Source: Strongylocentrotus droebachiensis (lineage: Eukaryota > Echinodermata > Echinoidea > Camarodonta > Strongylocentrotidae). Taken from it: 64,000 nt of DNA. Location: contig JAVYIG010000041.1 in the NCBI GenBank assembly GCA_035222895.1, forward strand, positions 186,001 through 250,000, in the 5' to 3' direction. Shown here in pieces: positions 20,413 through 32,700 of this stretch. Under the pieces are notes generated by a model that worked only from the letters and a program-made list of their open reading frames with translations, did no database searches and was not told the DNA's origin. Each line of letters starts with the position of its first letter. Position 1 is the first letter of the stretch. Position numbers and translations under genes: made by a program.

Positions 20413-23400
20413 TACGATCTCTATGATGACAATGCTTCGGTTAAGGGGGAGGGGGATGCTAGTCATATGCGTATTCGGTACCTAGAGAGAAGCAGACGTA
20501 TGCCTCCTCCCCCCCCCCCCCCATCCGTATGGAGGGCAAGGAGAGCAAACATCAAATACATCAAATAGCACGCCGGGCTACCGACATACCATATACCCTT
20601 CAATATCGAGGATCCTGATTCCCTGTGTATCAGATTCAACATGCACTGCTGGCAGTGCTTCATTTTCATAGTGTAAAATATATCAAAATATAGATTGAAA
20701 AGAAAGCCCTTGGTGAAAATACCCCTCAGTGCCGTATGTCAGTATTATCAGGAAAAGTTCATTGACGAAGGCACCGGCACAGGTAGCTCCGCCTTGGCCT
20801 TGGTGGATGAGTTTGGGGGGCTCTTTTGGGCATTTCGGGGGCTAATTCGCCCCGAGCCCCCTTGTATTTTTTTCACTGATTCAAAGAAAGATTAATCGAT
20901 CCTGCAAATAATGTTGAATAATTTGTGTGCACTGATTGAAATATCTAATGAAAAACAAGTCGTATCATTATTTGAAACGTATCGCGACTAATAATCCAAC
21001 CGGAGCCTGTTTTCTCATCTTACAGGCTACTATACCCTCAGTCACTGCCCAATTGGTCAATTACCTCCCCTTCCTCGGACAACTTACTTTCCCCTGGACA
21101 AATGTAATGACCGGAAGTGGTAACATTGCGGTTCAAGAGTTTTGGGGTGCAAAATATCCATTCAATATTGTTTAAATATTGCCTTCAGCGGTTTAGATGG
21201 CAATACTTCAACCTAAATTCGCAAAAAAAGAGCAGAAATATATGCCCAAATATTCAATGTTGAAGTGCATTCGCGATATCTATCCAGGCCGGATCGATAT
21301 AATTGACCAAATATATAAATTAGTAAGCGGTTTCCAGGCAAATTTGTACCATCAAGTATTAGTCAAAACATATTCTTTCACATGATGAGAGCTTCCATTT
21401 CATTTTTTGAGAGGGGGGCGTTTCCAAAACCGATCTATACCATTAAAACCAAGAGTGGTTCTACAAGATTTTTTTTTTTTTTTTTTTATAATTTTTTTTA
21501 GGGGGGGGAGGGGCTTGAGCCCCCAAGCCCTAATCCCTTACTGCATTACATTCTCAAAATTACATCATACACAATTAGTGTTAGTTGTCCGACGGTAATT
21601 CAAATGGGTAAGTGGTCCGGACTAGCTTTCCCGTGGTAGTTTCTCTCGGGTCTGTAGGCTCATTGGGGGCATTTGTCCTAGAAGCTTTTGAAAGGTTGGT
21701 TAATTAAAAAACAATTAGTCTGTATATATCCAAACTGAAAGAGGAAGTCTGGCAACATGTCTTGCGTCTTCTCAATTTGCTTACAGGTACCATTCACGGC
21801 ATGGCATTGTCATGATTCATAACTGGCAAAATAGAATTTCCTGTGTTAACCCAACCATTACCATGGAGAGAATAGTAATGTAAGAACAAGAAACTTCCGC
21901 GATGTCGCGAGTAGCCTGAATATTTCATGTCATGAAATAATTGAATCCTGATATAAAACGATGGCACGAATGTTCAAAATAATTCAGATGTTTGCTTTAG
22001 AGACGCCAGAGTGTTGATTTAAGTTAATACATACGCTTTTGAAATAGGGAATATGCCAAGTGAAGGGCTACAGAATACAGAACATTCCCCATAAAACTTA
22101 TAAATCTTTTCTCAGAAGTCAAGTTGTCGACTTTGTTTATTAAATGGCAGAGGAAGACCTCTAAATGAAATTAGATCTGATAACCACATCCATTCCCTGT
22201 CTCCTACAAGTCTTCTCTGCTGAAATCGGCCTTTACATAGCTATCGCTGAATATCATTAAAAATCAGGCTGATGGTTCTCTTCGAGGCTATATATTTTAG
22301 GAGAGAGGGGGTGATATCAAAGCTCAGATGAGAACTTCATTCATTCATTCATTCATTTTTTTTAATTGCTATGAGAATGATATCAGTTTATAAAATCCGA
22401 CGGCAATGGAAACCAGCTTGGCTAACAGACCTGTCATATTAAATTGATTAACTTCTTCTGTATTAGCATGACGTTAAGACATTCACATCATCTTCAGACA
22501 AGACAAACAAGACAATGTCAAATAGATATTCCTTTCATGTCTCGGGCGGACTCGGGGTCAGCGGCGAGGGGTTCAAGAGGCGAAATTATGATTCTAGAAC
22601 AATCATCCATGTGCTGCTTCTTCTTCTTCCTCTTCGTCTTAATCATCATCTTTTTTGTTCAAGAAATCTTCAACGGGCTATGCAGCCTAAAGATAAATAT
22701 AAAATAAATATTTCAAGCTAGCTAGAAAGACAAATTAGGTTTACTGTGATTAGGGTATGCATGCATGCCTGAGGAGTAGTACATGGACGTTCTCTGGACT
22801 GTCAGCGTGCACTATTTGCATTTTTAGTGCTTATTTTATTTTTTTTTTAAATAACACAACTGCTATTTTTTTAATCACGTATCCTGATACATGTTGCGCC
22901 TTCTCATGTCAAGATGAAATCCCTTTTGGACGTAATATGGAAAGGGTGATGAAAGATAGAAAACATGAGAGAATTGCATTCATATTTCGTTACGATTGCA
23001 ATATGTTCTTCACCAAAGAGATACGTATCAGGGGGCATTCGTTTCATTCTTTCTTTTCACCACCCCTCCCCTTCATCATGTTTTGAAAATCATTATTCCC
23101 AGCCTTCTGACAATGCAGGAGATTCAGCAGCAAGTTAGCATTGTATATGTGCATCGAGGCAAGGAACAACTTGTATTTATTTCTACCATGTCTCCCAATA
23201 TTAATAAACATGCTACCCCCCCCCCCCCCCCCCATATTTCATACTTCCCTTCGGAAAATGTTGACGCACGCTCTGCCTCTAACGCTCTGCAACCCCTTTT
23301 CTCGTAAGCACTTCCGTGTTTGTTGGGTAGGCTTATTAACATTTAATATATATATGAAGCAGTCAACACACAGTATCGGTCGTATATATATATATAGTAG

Positions 23401-24120
23401 GCTAGTCTATAACATTCAGCAAGGATTTCCGAGCCGGACTAGGACATTTCATTGCACCTATTTACAGTAGCATTCAAAGGACAGATCATTGCAATGTAAA
23501 TATTAAACTGCTTTGCTCATTCCGTGATAATTCGGTTATTGGGACACTAATGTTTGCAAGTCTGTTCATTCGAGTCATGCAGACAGCCAGCCGGCGAACT
23601 CTGTGATGCTTTCGGATCTCTGTGTGTGTCATTTGGAAAGAAGCCTGTCTAACTTCAAAGTGGAATAATATTGTCGGGATTTTGTTTGTCATGCTTGGTT
23701 TGGCATGAACGTGGATTGTGCTCTTCTCATTTTGGAAAGCAGGTATTCTATAGATTTCATCAAAGGCAACGATTGTGACAATTTTCTTTTTGTGTAAACA
23801 CGATTAAATAGAAATTGCTACCATTTATCAGCACGGAATTATCGCAGTGCATTTTTCTTTTAATATAACTATTACAAAAGTGAATTTCTTATTTTCCTTA
23901 TAAGATTACGAACAGGCATATATTATAAGTATCAATATCCCTTCTATATTAACAATCCCTTTCAGCTGTTTATCCAAATCTAATCGATAAAGAAAAACCG
24001 ATTTTAGATAATGGTAAGATCGCACCTTGATCGAAATTCTTCGGATATAAATTATATTTCATTTATTAATATTATTGATTTATTTATTAATATAATCGTT
24101 TGGTGACATGTCTTTATTTT
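20413..24120. other. Intergenic; homopolymer runs, no supported gene
   Basis: It holds a poly-C run near 20508-20522, a T-rich block at 21465-21499 followed by a G run near 21500-21510, and a poly-C run at 23216-23233. Short open frames around these are artefacts. The last 500 bp may hold the promoter or a 5' non-coding exon of the next gene, but no TATA or initiator is convincing. Confidence 0.4.
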
Positions 24121-24160
24121 TCAAAGGTGAAGCTCGAGCCTGTGTAAGATTCACGTGAAG

Positions 24161-24281
24161 ATGGCGGGTAATAGCGGGGTTCCGAACAGAGAATCTTGGG
24201 TGATTACCTTGAGGGTAAAAGCAGGTAATGACCAATGTGCTGACTGTCGTGACTGTGACTGTGAGAAATGCGGTTTTCCAG
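24161..24281 (+). CDS. Fusion gene exon 1 (residues 1-41): ArfGAP-like start
   Basis: ATG with A at -3 and an in-frame TGA at 24128. It ends G/GTTAGT. It encodes GNDQCADC followed by an extra RDCDCEKC. The DNA carries three GACTGT hexamers here, consistent with slippage expansion of a Cys pair. Confidence 0.82.
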
Positions 24282-26518
24282 GTTAGTTTACAAGGATATA
24301 ATTAATTGCACACGTACCAATTTAAATGATTTATAGTAAGAAATAAGCACGTTTATGTTTTCCTGTAATATGCTACTCTTTCTAGGCTATTCTGTTTGAG
24401 ACCTCGTTCATTAACACACCCAACCCCAACCAGTCCGTATACTTGTGATGATTATCACTATCAGTACACTATGTTTAAATAAATGCTTCGTCAAGTTAAT
24501 AGAAACCGATCCATCATTAAGAAAACTGTGACTACAAAGTAACAATTGAGATTAACGAGAGTTATATGGATGCCGGGAAAAGAAAACAATACTTAAGAAT
24601 AACCCAAAGGTCTCCTTTTCTAATCCATGTTAATTATCAAGATTTTGGAATTCAAATTCACTTTGTCCTTTATAGAGGAAATAGCTCATCAGTCTGCCTT
24701 TTTAGCTTCATGCATGATCATGCTTATACCATGGACCTACTATAGAAACAATGTAAGATCGCACATGCATTGTAATATGTCGGTGGCTTACTCACAATTA
24801 GAGTGTGAGGATGAGTAAACCCAAGACATGTGTGTGTAATTTGACAGGCAATGATGATTGTACAATAATAAACATGTATCAAAGTCTACTATTATCTTTT
24901 AATGTGTTTATGTTAGGGCTTAGCTCTAGAGTTTAGTAAGAATTTACGGATGTTATTCATTGAAATAAGGATTGAAATGACTTCCCATATGTAACGAATG
25001 ACAATGCTGTCATAACAATTCGGATGAACCGAGATACTCACCCCTCCAACCCCACCCCTCCAACCCCACCCCTCCACCCCACCACCGCACCCCACCCCAC
25101 CACCGCACCCCACCCCGTCGCTAGTCACATTACCGCCCCTGCCAAGTGATATTTGCTTAATCTGATTTCCAACGGCCACTTACTGAACTTTATATTCTAG
25201 ACACATTAGGCTGAAGAAAAGAAAACAAATTGTGTGATATACGAGAAAATCATGTTTTTATTTCCTCATCTGTATTTTAAAGGGAATATCATGTCATAAA
25301 GCCTGTCATAAAGCCTGTAATAATTAAAAGTGATAAGAATTATTGCAACTCGTTTCTATTGCATCATAATGAATTCAGAGATGTATGTTTGCCTATTATA
25401 CTATGTAATAGACCAATGTATGCTTACTTGAATGGGATATTAATGAATCAAACAAACTTCACGATTATGTTTATAAATTTGTTCAACATAATAAAAAATA
25501 TGTTAGAAATGATTTATAACTATGCATAGATCATGCATGTGGGCAAAGAGTCAGCTACCATGACTGGTGGTGTTTGGGCAACTTTGTTATTTTGATCAAA
25601 CTACTTCCTAGCTCCGACCTCTGCCATCATATTTCTGTTTTAGAGAGATTAATTAATACAGAATTAAAAAATATATTTGAATATTTGCAATATGATTAAA
25701 TGTGCGAATCTATCAATACAATTACAATTGTTAAGTTTGTGTTTTCATTATCCATAATTTTGTTTTCAACTTTTTATCAATGTTGTATAGAATGCAGTTT
25801 AGTCTGTGGCTGCGACGAAATGATGATTATACCTTCAATTAAAAATATTCAATTCATTTCAATATGAAGGGAATAGTTTTTTTTTTTAAGCAACGTACAC
25901 CGTAACATTGCAATGTTGTTTGGATAGGCCTAGTATTCCTGTTTTCGACTCTGTGTTATATCGAAATGAGGAATTCTCAATCTCTCCGCTACATCTCATA
26001 CATATTCTTATTTATCCATCGTCTTTTTATTATCATTATGATATGATACGATCTAGATCCTGTTTGGGCTTCGACTGATTTTGGAATCATTGTTTGCGAG
26101 GAATGTAAATCACTTCATGAATCTGTGACGAGAGTGGAATTCAAATCAATCCTGAGTAACAATGAGTGGACGGAAGAAGAATCGAAGGTAGGCTATTATT
26201 ATTTTAAATATATTTATGATTTGTATAATTTTGATTGCTAAAATGATTTGATGGTTGACTTGAAACCAACGATAAACTTGGATAGGTCTGTTTACCCCCC
26301 ACTAAGTAGTGGTAGAAGTTATAATCATACTAATGATGGTGTCTGATGATGATGATGATGAAAATAAATAATCATATAGTAATATGACTAACAAACTAAT
26401 ACTACTACCAATAAATAATGATAAAAAAAATTACAGTTTTATCATTATTAGTAATAACGATAGTAATAATAGTATGGTAATAGTAATAGCAGTGGCAGCA
26501 GTAACATCAATCATTGTA

Positions 26519-26585
<67 letters not shown>

Positions 26586-26704
26586 GTCTTGTTTGCCCAG
26601 GGTAGTGGTAGTGGTAGTGGTAGTGGTGGTGGTAGTAGTAGTAGTAGTATAGTAAAAGTAGTAATAATAATAGTAATAATGATGATGATGATGATGATGA
26701 AGAA

Positions 26705-26744
<40 letters not shown>

Positions 26745-29700
26745 GTAATAATGATAATAATAATGATAATGATGATAATAATAATAATAATAATGATAAT
26801 AATAATGATAATGATGATGATAGTAGTAGTAGCAGTAGTAGTTGTTGTTGTTGTTGTTGTAATGCTAGTAAAGGAGTGTGTTATGCTTTCATATAACTAC
26901 ATGAACAACGTTACGAAACAGCATAAATAAACAAAGATCAAATAAGACCAAACAAAACCACTCGTATACTGATAAAAAAACTTCATCTTGAAGTTGCAGG
27001 TTTGCAATGTTTACTCTAGTCTATGATGCAAAGTCTGTTCAAGAGCGTAGATCACCCAGAAGAGCAAACACCGTTTGAAATATATCTCTGAAATATATAT
27101 CTGATTTGTGTTTGCCATAAAGACGAACGAACATTCTGTAAAAGAGAATGCACAAATCATGATTTTGCTTGATTTTTATTTAAAACAATGTTAACCAACG
27201 TTTAAGAATATTTTATACCCACAATTCAACAAAACGAGAAGCTGTTCAATGATTTAAAACAAGATTAAGAAGACTGATGTGTTTCGTTTACGTGCAAAGA
27301 TTGAAGCATGATTATCCAAATAGATCAGCCAGCAGAAAACAGATCTTTCATGGAAGTCTTCAGTTTGGATTATACAGTCTTTATTCCATTTTTGTTTAGC
27401 AGAATCAATAAACGAATCACATATAAAGGCGATAATAAGTTATCTATTTATGGTATTCACTTAAAATTTCGTACAAGATATATATACCTATTTCAATGTT
27501 ATAGGGTAAATACAATGTACGAATTATTCTATTCGATTGTTGGAGAAAAGGGTCAAAGGCCATTGGTGTTTCATGTAAATGCACCAAGTGCAATGAATTT
27601 GTTTTTCTGTATTTTGCTTTACAATTATGAGAATACCGAACTTTTGTACAGAACGTAATGCTCTATTGATAACAAAACGAAGGGGTTTTCCCCTTCACTA
27701 TACTTACATTTCTTTCGCTCCCTCGAGTGTTGTTTACATACACGTACGTCCGTCTCGTAGTCTGGCATTCGGGTTGCATGAGTTTTTACCAACTTCACGG
27801 AAACATGGTCTATATTATTAAAAAATGTGTTTAATTGAGGTCTCTTTTTGTAGAAACCTGATTTTTTTTCTCGTTGGAGAAAGATGGGTAGTGGGATTAT
27901 TTTATTCATACTCCAGACAACGCTAAACTTTTTGTTTAGATTGGACACAAATTATTGAAACCAGAATATTTGTCTCGGTGCGTAGTGAACGCCAGCAACT
28001 GAAGAAAAAAATTGCAGTTATTTGTGACTTATGAGTGTGAGGATGAGTAAACCCAAGACATGTGTGTGTAATATAAAAGAATAGGGAAAACAAATAAAGC
28101 AACGATCATTAAAATACACGTTTACTAGCGTTTTCGTCCATATAAATAAAAGATCAAATACCGTTTGAAGATATTAGGCTACTTTCTCCTTAAAACAAGG
28201 CTGTTAAATGCACCTTAAAATATTGAGTTGTCTTCTAATGCGGATGATGTAAATAAGGTATGTGATATGACGCCTACCCTTATCAGAACCGAATAATTAC
28301 GGCGCAAGGTCTATATTTTAAAAGTTTATTAATTCATTCAGACAACGAACTATGGTTATGTTGACACATTTTGTGGAAAAATGCCACCCCCCCTCCTATA
28401 TCATAATGCTTACGTCAAAACAGACCATAACGCGTATATGAAGAAGGAGAAGAAGAAGAAGGAGAAGAAAAAGAAGAGGAAGAAGGAGAAAAAGAAGGAA
28501 AAAAGATGAAAAAAAAAAAAAAACAGGATGCAGGCAACATACAGCTTGTTTTTTGTAGCTTACTCGCCTGCCTTGATAACCCGCGTGATTTACGGGAAAA
28601 AATAAGGATCTTATTGACGTCAGCTCAATTAACATTAAACTCAGATTTTATTTCAATAGTACAGGCGAATCTAGGGAGTGTGGGGCACACCCCCCCCCCC
28701 CCCCACAAAAGAAAGTCGGGGATCACATAACAACATTATAGCATTTCTTACCCCAAGCAGGAAGGAAGTACAGTGTAGATCTACCACTGCACTTTTATAT
28801 CAACATGACTCCGACCTATGATATGTTTAACTTTCGTGTAAGGTTCTACTCGAGTTGAAGAGAGGCGGTGGTTGGCGCCTTACGTTAATGCAAATAAATT
28901 AAAAAAAATAAAGGAACCTTCTCCAAAGTATAACTTCACTGTTCACTTTGCTTAACGAGGGGTAGATGAATATGATTTACAGACCATTTCATAATTATGT
29001 AGGCTGTTCAATCATTCGAATTCACAATTAAAGGAAAACAAAGACATTATAATGGTGGTAACATTACAATATATACTCTTCATTCATGGCAGTTAATTAT
29101 CATAATAATAATACAGTATTCAGGAAAACTTGTCATACGCACACACATATACATACAAAAGAATTTCCAGCACAACTTCCGCATACCGATTATGGAAACT
29201 TGCAACTCTGTGAAATTGACCCTATATTTTTTATTCGCAGGCGCTCTTATATCTTTTTGTAATTGTATTTGCACATTCTTCAGACTGGGAAATGTCGAGA
29301 ATAACATAAAAATGAATGATTTATCTCTATAATTATTGTAACAATGAATGAAATAATAATTTGCTTACAGGCCTTGTCTGATGCAAATATCCTATTAACT
29401 ATTTTTTTCAAATCTATATGATTTCAGTTTATTTATCACGAAATATTCACTTGAACACAAGTGTTATCATTATCCCTGTAAAGTATCTTAATCACGATTT
29501 CTCAATAGATTTTAATGGACGATTTCTTTGGAAATGTCTACATCCTTTACCACTGTGAACTAAAATAGCAAAAATATAATCAGGCGATAAACTGCGGTTC
29601 ATTGGTTTATAAGTGCCTGAAGTCATTATCTGTTCCCGTGTTAGTCTGTACCAGTTTTCATTTTCGATTTCTTCTCGTTTACCCCCCCCCCCCTCTATCC

Positions 29701-32700
29701 CATTCACCACCAACCCTCGTTCATGTGAATGTATTTCCTTATTCGTCATTTTGGAATATTTGGGCCTAATCTTGCTTTACACTTAGCTAATAATAAGTAC
29801 TTTTTACAGCACACTTTCTAATATACTATACCATCCAAGGCGCTACAATGTAATTTAGTAATCCAATACATTAAAATGTTCTCTTTATGTGACATTAATT
29901 GAATTATGAATTAATTTACATTGTTACTACCTCTTTCTGAAAGGAGTACCGGTTCAATATTCTTTCGTACCTCTCGTTCTTATATTTGTCTGAAAATAAT
30001 GTCAACAAGCTGCATCTTTGAAGAATTATCCTGCGTTTTCTATCCTTATCATCTATATTTCCTTCTTCCATATCCTGTGTAGAAAATGGAGGTGACATGC
30101 AACAACGAAATGAACGAGATTTATGAGAAACGAGTACCACCTGGCTATCAGAAACCCACAAGATGCTTCAACAGGTAATTCTCAATTAACCTATATTCAC
30201 AACAGTAGTAAGACCCCCCCCCCCTTCACCGCCCCCAATCTTGGCAACCCCAATCTGGGCACCCCCAAATAATGCATGATGGGTTTGTTAAATTCATGTA
30301 TATATTTCCATGATAATTCTTAACGGCTGCCTGTATTTTGTTCCCTTAAAGACCCACTGTACTACTTGTAGCTACTTGCTCCCTCTATATAGAAAACAAT
30401 GTCTAATCGGTGACCATTGGTCCCCCATGATCCTCTTTGTCTTATGTTAATTGAGAGCTGACCTTCCTGTGTGGTCTAATCCCTTTAGCCAAACTAGTAC
30501 AGATGAGCTTTAAGAAGCAGAGAAATAAATGGTAAAAGGTATCTAGACGAATAAAAGCATGATCCTTCGTTTTCTTGTACCTGTCGGCTCATGCCTGTCT
30601 TACTTCTACAATCTCTTGCTTTCAGGTGACTTGATTAAGATGTATCCAACTTAAGAGTAATATTGTATATTCATATTGTTTTATACTTGCCATCACCGTA
30701 TATGAGCTTAAATATCATATACTCTTCTCTTGGAGCATGCACGGATGACATAAAATAAAATTTAAACCTAACCGAAATTGTTAATGTCATATAACTCCTG
30801 TGTTAGCTGTAACAGCTTGCTTAAATTATGCATGTCGAAACGAGGTTCTAATTTGTATGTTTTGTCCGACATCCTTGCACTGTTATCAGACAAATAAAAA
30901 AACGTTTCCTGGTTAGTATGAAAATAAGGAAATTAGATGTTTTGAATCACATACCCCCTTCACATACACGGATTTTTCTTACGAGTTCTTACGGATCGCA
31001 CAAATTCACGGATCTTTCACGGATCCTTACGACTTGGCCACTTTTACGACCGGTTTAAGAGTTATTACGAGCTGTTTGCGTTTTATTACGGATTATTACG
31101 AGTGATTACGATGTATTTACGGCAACAGTCCACGATTTGTTACGAGTTGTCACGGATAACTACGAGCAACTAACGTGTTAGTTACGATCTATTTACGTGT
31201 TGTTACGAATAGTTACGAGTAAGTTACGAGTATTTACGAGTCCTTACGATTTTTAGCCAAAAAATAACAACTGAAAATGAAGTGTTCGAATTTGCAGCTT
31301 TTATACCTTATCCCAAATCGTAAACAGTTCGTGAGCATGCGTAAAGTATACGTATCTATTCGTAAAGTACTCGTAACTACACTTAGAATTCTCGTAAAAA
31401 CCCGTATCAATCCGTAAAGCCATCGTAAAAAGACCCGAATAAAATCGTAAACAACACGTAAGCACACGTAACCATCCGTAACCTGCGCGCAATAGTCCGT
31501 AAATAATCCATAAACAAATCGTAAACTAACCGTAACGAATCGTTACAAAAATCTGTTACGAGTCATTTACGGATTCTTGCGAGCAGTTTACGGATGGTTA
31601 CGTGTTGTTGCGATCGTTTTACGGATGGTTATGGATTGCTACGAGCTATTTACGAGCTATTTACGGACAAATTAATCCGTGGACAATGTTAAGAAGATTT
31701 TTGACATGTCAAAAAAATTGTCTCTCCTTTCACGGATCATTAAGAGTGTCTACGAGTTGTTGCGAGTTGTGACGAGTTATTTAAGGATACCAGCGAGTTA
31801 TTTACGGATGCATGTATGTGAAGGGGGTATTATGTGCTGATCTTTATACACGTATGTGTTTGTGAAGTGATCGGTTCCATTGTGTGTTCTCTATACCATG
31901 TTCGTATATCAGGCTTATTGGGTAGCCAGACTCATTGAATGGGATGGGAGGACTTCAAAGTAGATTTGAAAGAAGAGTTGTAATATTTGTGTTATATGAA
32001 CTTGATGTATGACATATAATTGATTCACAAGTCATAGAGCATTCAGAATGAGACCCCCCAGGCATACATAACGATCTATATGATTTCACAACATGACACA
32101 TGCAAGTCATTATTTTGCGATCGCCGGTGTTTGCCTACAGATACCGTATGTTTTTTTTTTATCTCCTGTCATTTTAGCTTGTTATCGTAATTCTGAGCAT
32201 TATCACCTAACCTAATGGAAATGTTCGGAATCATTTGCGTGAATTCTAACGAGCCTGTTTGGCCGAATCATTATTACAAATTTATGAAAATAGGAGGCAT
32301 GATTCTGTTGTTATAATAAAAATACGTTCTACGGAAATAATATTGTTAACTATCCAGGCCTAAATGAAACAACAATATTGCTCTTTACCACGAATGATTT
32401 GGTTTTGTAGAAATTGAATTAAAAATTAAATTATAATATAATGTATGTAACAAGCAATGAATTTGATATTTGAAACATTGTCTCAATTTGTATCAACCAA
32501 ATGGATCTGTAAATCAATGTCGGATATCTTTCCAGCGTAGATTTTGTTTTTGTTGAAGGGAAATTGATCATTTTAGACAGGAAGTATCGATGTATGGATG
32601 ATGACCATTTAATCTCACAAACAAGGGCGTTTGTCCAGGGAGAGATAGTGGGACGGAGAGGGGGAGACAGAGACAGAGAGAGAGAGATGAAAGAGAGAGA

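Noticed and set aside
26384-26930. Two + strand frames of Ile, Met, Val and Gly runs
   Set aside because: They only translate trinucleotide microsatellites inside intron 2.
27308-27658. 116-codon + strand frame in intron 2
   Set aside because: AT-driven composition, no domain, and no fit with the flanking splice phases.
30951-31830. CRISPR-like or clustered satellite array
   Set aside because: Units are degenerate, have no constant repeat with unique spacers, flip orientation, and are bounded by terminal inverted repeats. The genome is animal.
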